Source: Pelargonium cotyledonis
Taxonomy: Eukaryota; Streptophyta; Magnoliopsida; Geraniales; Geraniaceae
Direction of reading: 5' to 3'
Assembly (NCBI GenBank): GCA_036897625.1
Contig: JAYMTA010000155.1
Coordinates: 1 to 36,747 of the forward strand
Length of the DNA: 36,747 bases
Part shown: positions 22,905 through 32,300 of the stretch, piece by piece
Numbering within the stretch: position 1 is the stretch's first letter
Layout: each line of letters starts with the position of its first letter
The notes under the pieces: generated by a model
Seen by the model: only the letters and a program-made list of their open reading frames with translations
The model's database searches: none
What the model was told of the DNA's origin: nothing
Program-made: the position numbers and the translations under genes

Positions 22905-23165
22905 GGCTCACACATTTTGCAACTTGCCGTGTTTGTGTTGGGCGTCTAAAACGTGTACACAAGACTACAAGAGTAATTAGTCATGTTCGACAAACACAAT
23001 AATCACACTTCATGATATAATTGTAAATTAATCTTAATAACGTATTGGTCGTGTCATGTCAACACGACTCATATAGTTACCGTGTTAAACATGTCGCGTT
23101 TGTGTTGAGTCATACGACACGATTACTAAACATAATGTGTTCGTGTTGGACTCTTCAGCATACTG
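22905..23165. repeat. Dispersed CGTGT/ACACG-rich repeat
   Basis: A stretch dense in the words GTGTTG, CAACACGAC, CATACGACACGATTACTAAACA and TTCGTGTTGGACTC. These are typical of a widespread family of non-autonomous plant repeats with CACGAC-rich sequence. No clear ends or target duplication. Assignment by texture only. Confidence 0.4.
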
Positions 23166-23890
23166 TCAACTTTGTTTAAACAACGTGAGAATAAGTATAG
23201 AAAGAGAAAATTGCTAAATTTGCACTTGTTTTAGGACATATTTGCAACATATTACAAGCTAGTTAGAGATTTTGTTAAGCATTAATCTAGAAATAATATT
23301 GTCGGTAACGGTGTTTATATAATAAGAAAGGTAAGCAGCTGGTTGTTTTCAACTCAAAAGAGTTTGAGGTTGCTCCTCTCAGACACAAACATGCCTCTGT
23401 TACTGTTACTGTTACTCCGAGGTGACACAATTGCTACCCAGACAATCTAATCCCAACTGCCTTCTATTTTTTTAAAAAAAAATCAACATTTCTCTCTTCT
23501 TTTGATTTACCAAGAAAAAAAAAACGTTATATTTTACAAAAAAAACTGAAAGCTGAGTTCGGTAGTGGCAGTAGCAGCTGAAGTGGATCTCTTCCTCAGC
23601 AATTTCTCAAATTTTCTCCATCCCCAATCGTTTTCTTGGTGGGATTTTCTTTACTCGATTCGTAGAGTCCTCATGATTGTGCCGCTCATTTTTGCTTCTG
23701 ATAACAAACCCACTGAGATCTTACATCTATTCACTTCTCTTCTGGTTTCTTGACAGTAAGATTTGCACTGGGTTTTCACTAATATACCTCATTTATTTGA
23801 TGATTTTTCTTGTTTGATATGCTCTGGTTTGTTTAACTTCTTGTATTTATTGAAAAGATCGTATTTTCATTTACTGGGATTTGGAGAGAG
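23166..23890 (+). promoter_or_regulatory. Promoter and leader of the PMT28-type gene
   Basis: Intergenic DNA leading into the gene at 23891. It has a GTTACTGTTACTGTTACT triplet-like repeat near 23398 and a pyrimidine-rich leader from about 23560. A possible 5' UTR intron could use the donor at about 23755 (GACAG^taagatt is weak), but this is uncertain. No upstream ATG-initiated ORF of note was accepted. Confidence 0.4.
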
Positions 23891-26800
23891 ATGGCTCTGT
23901 CTCGGCTTGGTCGCCTACAAGCCAAGCGCCCATATGGGTTCTGTATAAAGATGACAGCTGTGGGGATTTTGGGTCTTTGTTTCATAGTGGTTTGGTCCAT
24001 GTTCTCTTCTTCTTCAACCTTTTTGACCTCTCAGAGGAACACATTTAGTGACATAGGCGAGCCTGTCTCAGCAAGCTCAAGGGTGGGCGGTTCTGGGACT
24101 CTATGGAAGAAAAATGATGGATTGAGTAAAGAGGACAAGAAGGTGAAATCTGCATCTGAACTGAAGGTCAAGGATGAGAAAAAGGTTAATGGGTCTGTGC
24201 CCTCCACTGCTGTTCATAAGCACAAGACTAGGAGTCAGAGACAATCTGGGCATGAGAGGAGAGAGAAGGATAAGTTGAAGGTGCCAAAAGAGGATTCAGA
24301 GGAATCAGATGGTGAAGAGTCTCAGAAGGAGAGAGAAGAGGAAGTGGTGGTGGATGGTAGAGAAGAAGGGCCGGATCAAGAGGGCGAAGTGAGCGAGGAG
24401 ACGGAGGGAGATGCTGATTTGGTTGATTCTGGGGAACAGGAAGCTGAGGAGAAGGTGGAAGATGAGAGCATTGAGTTGAGAAGTAGAGAAAAGAAGAGTA
24501 AGAGAAAGGGACCTGTTTTTGAACCCAATGCACATTACAATTGGAAATTATGTAGCACTAGGAGCAAGCAGAATTATATCCCTTGTATTGATTTCGAAAG
24601 TAGCTCTGGTAAGGTGCCAAGCTACCGGCATAGGGAGAGGAGTTGCCCCAGAGTAGCTCCCATGTGTCTTGTTCCGCTCCCTCACTACGGGTATGGACCT
24701 CCAGTGCACTGGCCTGAGAGCAAGCTCAAGGTATGGTGTATATTTGTATGAATTTAGATTACACTGTGAGGTAAAGGCAACATTTGCTTGACATTTTCTT
24801 GTGGTAATGTTCTACTTCTGCAGATATTGCACAAGAATGTGGCACATCCAAAACTTGATGCATTCATTAAGAAACATAGTTGGGTGCTGGAGTACGGAGA
24901 GTATCTTACTTTTCCCCAAAACCAGTCTGAGTTCAAAGGTGGCATCCTTCACTACCTTGAGTCCATTGAGGAGGTGGGTTTTTCCTGCTTTTTTCTTTCT
25001 CTTTTCATTTTAGTTAACACGAAACTTTAAGCATCCTAAATGTCTATACTGACAGTATTACATGAAAGCCAGAGAGTAGAATAATTTGACAATGTTGCTA
25101 TTTCATTTTCCGCCACAGGAATGGATTCTTATGTTTTTTCATTTGCTGTACCTTACACCTAGTAAACTATGACGCACACACACATGCACAAATAAATGAC
25201 TACATATATAGAAAGTGTCCCAGAAAAACATAGCTTTGCGCAATATATATAATTTGTGATATGGTCCTAGTACAGCAAATATTAATTCTTTCTTGTATGT
25301 CGTATGTGACATATTATACCTTGGTGTTTCTTGTGGTAGTGGTGAGCAAAATCCTTGCCTTAATTTGTATGTCTATTTGATCTGAGAAAGTTAAGATATA
25401 ATCACCATGTGGGGACTTTTGTGGCTGTGCAACTGTAAATTTATTCATTTCTCATTTTTCTTTCAATTATCCATGAATTGCTAGATATTTATTAAGATTC
25501 AGCCTTAATGCTATCATCATTAGCATATTTAGCATTTGGATTTTGATTGGGTTTGGTAGATGGTACCAGACATTGAATGGGGGAAGAATATTCGTGTAGT
25601 CCTGGACATCGGGTGCACTGATTCAAGTTTTGCGGCTTCACTTCTTGACAAAGAGGGATTTACGTTAACATTAGGCTTGAAGGATGACTTGGTGGATCTA
25701 GCTCAGGTGGCCCTTGAGCGTGGTTTCCCAGCGATTGTTAGCCCTTTTGGGACAAGACGGCTTCCTTTTCCAAGTGGTGTTTTTGATGCTATTCACTGTG
25801 GCGGTTGCAGCGTATCTTGGCATTCCAATGGTTTGTGTCTATTACGTCTTTCTTTCTTTGTGTCTTTTAATATTTTTGTGGCATTTATTTGATTTTCTAT
25901 TAACATCCTTCTTCATTTCATTTTTCACCTATGTTCAGGGGGCAAGCTTCTCCTTGAGATGAATAGAATTTTACGGCCGGCTGGGTACTTTATTTTGTCA
26001 ACTAAACATGACAGCATTGAAGGTGATGAAGGTACAATGTTCTTTGAATACTGAATGTCCTAACTTGAAAAACATTGTCCTTTCACTGAGAGTTTGTCAA
26101 ACAGCTACTTCGTGACATTGCTTCTTTCTTCAGCGTAGTTGTACCTCTCTAGTGCATTTCCTTACTGTAAACTTGATTCTATCTTTAACATCATTGAGAA
26201 ATTTTCCAGTATCCTGGATTAACTCATTTATAGGTGGCTAGTATACTAGTATTTGTAGCACATGCTTCTTGGGGCCAGCTACGTAGATTTTCCTCATATT
26301 TAGTGCCAGATAGTACAATATGCAGTGTAGCAAAATGACAATTTAAGTTCATTTAATTTTGCATTCCATAAGTGAAAGAAGTCTTCTTCTTGTTCTTTTA
26401 TTTATTTATTTATTGCATTATAGGAGTATTAATTGCCAAAATTTTGTTTATTCCAGCCATGACCACTTTGACAGCATCTATATGTTGGAATATTCTGGCT
26501 TACAAAACTGATGAAATCAGTGAAGTTGGTGTTAAAATATACCAGAAACCAGATGCAAATGATATATATGAGTTGCGACGAAAGAAAATACCACCTATGT
26601 GCAAAGAAAATGAAAACGCAGATGCTGCCTGGTAAGCTCCACTGAGCTTGCTTCACATATTTCTTCCTGTTTTTAGTTGGGACTTGGTTGTTTAAACTAT
26701 GTACTTAATGTCTTTTGTTTATTTAAGATATATTACAGTATGTCTAGAAAAATTATAATGAAAGAGAGCAAAAGAAACTGTTTCTCTAAGGTTGAAAGTA

Positions 26801-28102
26801 CACGAACCTATTTATGCTGAGTGCATCACAAATTATATTCCTACCGTCTATCCTGCCAATCTGTTAATAGAATCCCAGAACATGATCACGACTCAGATCT
26901 CAAGTTTGTGTGTGATGTTATACTAAATCATTGGCTCTTTAGTTAGTGCTAGATAATGATAACCCCTTTCTCTTTTATATTCTACTATATTTATTCAAAA
27001 CTGACCTGCTTGGTGATTTCAATATTCTATTTGAAAAGGTATGTTCCCATGAAGGCTTGCTTGTACATCATTCCATCTGCAATTGAGCAACGCGGGACAG
27101 AGTGGCCTGAAGAATGGCCCAAGAGGCTTGAAGCTCTTCCTGAATGGTTAAATGATAAAGAGAAACTGAATGCAGACACTAAACACTGGAAAGCTATAGT
27201 CGAGAAGTCCTATTTCACCGGAATGGGAATCGACTGGTCGAATATCCGAAATATTCTGGACATGAAAGCAATATATGGAGGGTATGCAAAACAAAACAAC
27301 AAATAAATTACTCTCTTTGAAATCATTCTGCTCGTTTATGTTTTGTTTCTATATTTGAATGTTTATGTGGCAAATACAGATTTGCAGCAGCTCTATCCCA
27401 ACATAAGGTATGGGTGATGAGTGTGATTCCCGTCCATGCCCCAGACACCCTACCTATAATTTATGAACGTGGACTTGTTGGCATCTACCATGATTGGTGT
27501 GAGTCCTTCGGTACATATCCAAGATCTTACGACCTTTTGCATGCTGATCATCTATTTTCGCGGCTTAAGAACAGGTTTAAGTGATCTGTCTCCCTTAATG
27601 CCTTCATTATGTATAACTATTGTTTCTTGACTGTTGCAACTTGCAACTATAACAGATTATGTCTCATAGATTAGCATGAACGTTTACTTAACAGGCATAC
27701 CTTAACCTCATAACAAGTGCAAATGCTGATGAGAATGACAATTTATTTATCCACGCACCGCATCAGCTGAATTTGTTGTTAAACTCGAACTGTGATGCGA
27801 CAACATAAATTTGCAGTCTTTACATGCTGCGCTGTGATATATTGTGATTTGCAATCTTGCCATTTGAATTCATAACATTAATATAAAATTTGAAGTTTTG
27901 CAGGTGTAAGCAACCAGCGGCCATTGTTGTTGAGATGGACCGGATAGTACGACCTGGAGGATGGGCAATAGTGAGAGATAAGGTAGAGATATTGGATCCA
28001 CTGGAAGCAATTCTGAGAAGTTTGCATTGGGAGATTCGAATGACGTATGCTCAGGATAAAGAAGGTATACTTTGCGCACAGAAAAGCCTGTGGCGACCTT
28101 AG
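23891..28102 (+). CDS. Golgi-type putative methyltransferase, PMT28-like
   Basis: Eight exons give 721 aa: 23891-24730, 24824-24973, 25560-25830, 25939-26031, 26457-26631, 27039-27281, 27380-27574, 27904-28102. It is a member of the plant DUF248/QUA2 family of putative SAM-dependent methyltransferases, type II Golgi proteins thought to act on wall polysaccharides. After a short basic cytosolic start (RLGRLQAKRPYG) comes one membrane anchor (about 20-38). A long, highly charged stem, acidic in its second half, spans about 60-205. The luminal domain then opens with FEPNAHYNWKLCS and includes LPHYGYGPPVHWPESK. The SAM-binding motif I reads VVLDIGCTDSSF (343-354), where most family members have GCGVASF; this departure marks the PMT28 branch. 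Later blocks are LPFPSGVFDAIHC, LLLEMNRILRPAGYF, ELRRKKIPPMC, EEWPKRL, GIYHDWCESFGTYPRSYDLLH, VVEMDRIVRPGGW and the C-terminal AQKSLWRP. The sixth exon uses an unusual acceptor (ttgaaaag) with no clear pyrimidine tract. Confidence 0.95.
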
Positions 28103-28619
28103 ATACAGAATCCAATGAATCTCCATTGATTTGCATCACCATACCAGATGATGAAGAAAGGGTGGCAAGTTTCGTATTTGACCTTTGTCTTCGTTTTGCT
28201 TCCGAATTTGGTACCAAAAGAAAGAACAAAACACCCATTGTTCACGTTTCTTTGAAATATATGATCAATATTGATTTTTTTCTTGGATCTATTTAGATTC
28301 ACCACATTGCTACATGTTCAGGATATGAATGTACACATGACTTCTGATGTTTCTATTTCATGGTTGTCTTATAATTCTCTATCAAAACACCAAAAGAGAA
28401 TGAATTGAGCTTATTTTACTGATTGATGTGATACCAAAGTTAAACAGAAAATAACTTGTTTAACACACCTCTCTAGAGCTCGTTACTCATGAGTTCAACT
28501 CCTTGAGTCGGGTAGGAACGAGTGAGATTTTGGGGGGAGAGTTACTCATGTTGTATAGCTCAAATGATACAAAAAGTAAAACTTGTTTAACTATGTATGA
28601 GATAACACATACAAATTCG
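28103..28619. other. Intergenic, 3' flank of PMT28-type gene
   Basis: Holds the 3' untranslated region of the PMT28-type gene and spacer. From about 28470 the texture (GTTACTCATGAGTTCAACTC and a GGGGGGAGAGTTACTCATG echo) suggests the edge of a retrotransposon remnant. Confidence 0.4.
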
Positions 28620-28742
28620 AAAGAGACCAAATATCAATAAATACGCTCCCTCAAGATGGATGTTGGTTCAGAACTCCAATTTCTGGTCCCGAAAGGACTT
28701 AAAACGTGTCTTGGCCAGAGATTTAGTAAAGGCGTCATCAAG
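28620..28742 (-). mobile_element. Ty1-copia remnant: end of Pol and polypurine tract
   Basis: On the - strand, positions 28742 down to 28668 read LDDAFTKSLAKTRFKSFRDQ..., ending in TGA. This matches the C-terminal end of copia polyproteins (LADIFTKSLxxxRF...). It is followed by ATCTTGAGGGAGCG (near 28660-28645), a degraded version of the copia polypurine tract that precedes the 3' LTR. Only this scrap and perhaps the first part of the LTR (down to about 28470) remain. Confidence 0.65.
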
Positions 28743-28989
28743 GTAGAGATGTCAATTTCGAGTTTGAGTTGTTGAAGCTAATCTAAACCCAACTCGAAAG
28801 TTCGTCGTGTTCATTCAATTTTCAGATAGGTCAAGTCGAATTTTAATTTTTAAAGCAAAAATTTGCAAATTGACATAAATTTGCTTGATCCAACCCAATT
28901 TGGTTCCAACAGTTGGTTCAAGTGTTTGCAAATTCAGGTCCAAATTGCATAAGTGGCAACGGCATAAAAAAAGAAAAGGCTTTAGGATT
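28743..28989. repeat. Dispersed repeat-like spacer
   Basis: Starts GTAGAGATGTCAATTTCGAG, a beginning typical of a common family of dispersed plant repeats (AGATGTCAAT...), with words such as CCAACCCAA and CAACTCGAAAG. No ends established. Confidence 0.3.
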
Positions 28990-29193
28990 AGGCTGAGCCC
29001 ATTTAAGGCAGCCCAAAAGCTAATCCATATCCTTGGGCCACAAAACACACAGTTTTTATGAGTTGAGGCCCAATCCATCCTGCCTTCTCCTACCTCCGAA
29101 ACATGAACCACACTACCATTCCACTGCGACTCCTTGAAGCTCGCTCAATTTCCTTAAACCCTCACAAAACCCAGAGGAGCCACACACCCAATC
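28990..29193 (+). promoter_or_regulatory. TYW1 promoter and leader with four site II elements
   Basis: Four TGGGCC/T (site II) elements, in either orientation, lie within 77 bp: AGCCCA at 28996-29001, AGCCCA at 29010-29015, TGGGCC at 29034-29039 and GGCCCA at 29067-29072. No good TATA box is seen between them and the start. In plants, clusters of site II motifs bind TCP factors and are typical of housekeeping genes for ribosomes, translation and organelles. A telo-box (AAACCCTAA, 29307-29315) lies just inside the coding region, a common partner of site II motifs. Confidence 0.65.
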
Positions 29194-29315
29194 ATGTCTC
29201 CTCCCTCTTCACTTCGCGCGCATCTCGCACTCCTCACCATCCTCTCAGCCACTACCTTCTATTGCTTCTACAAATCGCGCCTTCTCAAGCGTCTCAAGCT
29301 CTCCCAAAACCCTAA
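29103..29315 (+). other. Upstream ORF overlapping the TYW1 start
   Basis: An ATG at 29103, 91 bases before the TYW1 ATG and in another frame, opens 70 codons (MNHTTIPLRLLE...) that end at a TAA at 29313-29315, inside the TYW1 coding region. If the transcript starts upstream of 29103, ribosomes would have to leak past this ATG to make TYW1. Its context (GAAACATGA) is mediocre. It may be only leader or promoter sequence. Confidence 0.4.
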
Positions 29316-32300
29316 CTCCAATCAATCCTCTCGAAAAGGCAAGCTATTTTTCATTTCCCAAACCGGAACCTCGAAATCCCTAGCTCAGCGCCTCCTCAAT
29401 CTCCTCACGACCAACAATCTCCCATTCGAACTTGTCGATCCCAAGGACTACGAGCCCGAAGACTTCCCAAAGGAGACGCTCGTCCTAATTGTCGCTTCCA
29501 CTTGGGATGATGGGAAACCGCCGCCCACCGCCAAGGTCTCCGCCAATTGGCTCGCTGAGAGCGCCCACGATTTCCGGGTCGGGTCGCTGCTGCTCACGCG
29601 GTGCAAATTCGCGGTTTTCGGGATCGGGAGCCGGGCGTATGGCGCGACGTACAATGCGGTGGCGCGGGATTTCTCGAGGCAGATGAGGGCGTTGGGTGCG
29701 GAGGAGATGTTTCCACTTTGGGAATGTGATGTGGATGGGGGCGATTTGGATGATGTGTTTGAGGGTTGGAGTAACAAGGTGGTGAGAGTTTTGAAGGGTG
29801 GTATGGTGGAAAATGAGGAAGTTTTGTGTTCTGGGGTTGGTGATGAGAGTGACGCTGAAAGTATTGAGGAAGTGGAAGAGGAGGAGGAAGAAGAAAATAG
29901 TGGCTCTGAGTCTGTGGTAGTTGACCTTGAGGATATTGCCGGTAAAGGGCCGAGGAGGAAGCCAGGGACAACAGTGGCAGCTACTGAAACTAATGGCAAA
30001 GTGAATGGAAAAAGAGAAATGGTAACTCCTGTTATCAGAGCCAGTTTGGAAAAACAGGTATGCTTCATCAAAATGCCAACTTGATTGTTAAATGTGACGT
30101 GATTGATCAAGTTATGCTATATAACAATAAAAGATTTTCAATTAGAATAATGTTCTTTAAACAGTGTTCTCTTTGCAAGAATACTCATGGTGCTTCATTA
30201 ATCGTCATTGACTCTTTATTATGGTATAAAACTATCCTTGGGAGATGCCTAAGCATTACTTTTAGTTCGTTCTTGTTTGAACTGGTATGTGGTATGCTTC
30301 ATCTCTACTCCCACTGAACTGGGAATAGATTTTATGCAGTTTCTGCATTAGTCTTTTCTTCGTCACTCTTTCCCTTTTAGGCAAGTTTTTACCTGTAAAG
30401 ACTAAAGAGTTATCCTTTTGCGGCTAGTTTCATTATTCAATAAACTGCCTATTTGGCCTCGGGTTTGGATTAGCCAGTGTAACATGTTGAGGTGCGAGCT
30501 AGAGCTTATATTATAGGTAATTTGAGCTCTGTTATTCTGTATTCCACTTGGTCCTTTCCTCTTGATCAAGTGAGGTATGAGTTAAGTGAGTGGCAACTAG
30601 AATGTAATTATGGCTTGCTGGTCGACCCATTCATTGAGGTGATGCTTGGTTGCCACATGAATTTTATTGGTGCAATTCCTATTGTGTTCATAATTTTGTA
30701 CTCAAGTAATTGTGAATGGGGCACCTCTAGTACAACTGTGATTGTGATAAGTAATCTAACAAGTATCATTTATGTTATTTTGAGTTAATTATATCTTATT
30801 ATTAGATACATATACCATCTTTTAATGCTTCTAAAATGATGGTTTACATCTTAGATGCCTTGCATTGGAAGAAATTTTTGTTCTTGAAGTGATGAACTAA
30901 AGTTAAAGCAGACTAGTCTTTTGAACTTGTTTACATTCCCTCAAGGAGTTGAATAGAAACTTTATTTTTAATTAGAACTAGCAGAAATGGTTTTTTTTTC
31001 CTTCATTGCACTGTTTTGAAGCATGAATCATAGTAAGTAAGCTTTTTTATTACAGAGTTGTTGACATCCATGCTACCTGCAATTGAATTTGGTGGGGCTA
31101 GTGGGAGTCTGATCTTATTGCTTTGTGCTGTGACTGCTGTCGTTCGTTTTACTTTTTCACGAAAACTTAAGTGAGAAAGTTAGGAAGTCAGTGCTCTCAC
31201 TTTATGGTAATGGACATGCATTTTGTCACTGATAATTTGGAGGCACTCATTCGATCAGGGAACATAATTCTGTATTATGGTTCTGATTGATGGATTAGGC
31301 AGTCGCAGTCCTGTAATAGTTTTAGTTAACTAACTACTGTATCTGAAGAAAAAAAATTCTAATCAGCTCTCAACAAATGATTTCAAATTTGCAGGGATAT
31401 AAGATTATTGGTTCACATAGCGGTGTTAAAATTTGTAGATGGACCAAATCACAACTAAGGGGCCGAGGAGGCTGCTACAAGCACTCGTTTTATGGTATAG
31501 AGAGTCACAGGTAATTATGTTACATTTTGGATAACTTGCAGATATAATGTGTCTCTGTTGGCATAATTGGAATTCAAAATCTTTGCTATCTCTCTATATG
31601 CTCAATGTTTATAGGTATTATGGATCTGTTTTTATGTTTACCTGCATTTTAAAATCATTTTCAGCAGTGAGTCAAGGCACTAGAAAGTAGTTGGTCCCTG
31701 CTTTTAGATTCATGATTTCAAGAAAATTTGCCAGTCTATTAGCAAATTCTTAGGTTTCAACTGAAGAACTGGATTTTTAACTTACCAAGCCTTTCCAGAT
31801 AATTTTACTAAGAACTATGAATTAGCATTTATTTTTCAAACTGAGAATTTCAAAATATCTCTTATTTTGATGGTAGAGTTGTAGTTATTAAACCCTGTCC
31901 AGCTAATGTCTGTGTTGAACTAAAATATTCCTTACTTCTTTGGTGAGTTTTAGTATCATTAGAATTTTTTGAGTATGTTAATGTCTTCCCATATCGCATG
32001 TTTATGCCATACATGCACAGGCCGACCCTGTAGTTGCTTTTGTAATTGACTTCAGACCAAGTTGTACTAGTTGCCTTGTGTGTAAACCTTTGAAACTGTT
32101 CCTATTGGACTTAGATTGTAATATTTCTGTAAGCAGTCAGTTAAATACCATAGGATGATGAAGTTAATAATGATAGAAAACAGTAAATTAATAGTTCATT
32201 ATGACCTGGTGTCTCACTTATGATTCAGTTTTTATATTTGTACTTCATTGTTGAAAATACTTCTACAATAACTTAATTCATCAAAATTTGAGATGAAACA

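Noticed and set aside
23565..23753. 62-codon frame in the leader of the PMT28-type gene, considered as an upstream ORF
   Set aside because: It opens on GTG; no ATG start is present.
24228..24535. Two - strand frames opposite the acidic stem of the PMT28-type protein
   Set aside because: They are reverse translations of a purine-rich coding region and have no independent signal.
29448..30110. 220-codon - strand frame opposite TYW1 exon 1
   Set aside because: It mirrors the codon bias of the GC-rich TYW1 exon, and its Ser/Thr/Pro-rich translation has no domain. TYW1 on the + strand explains the region.
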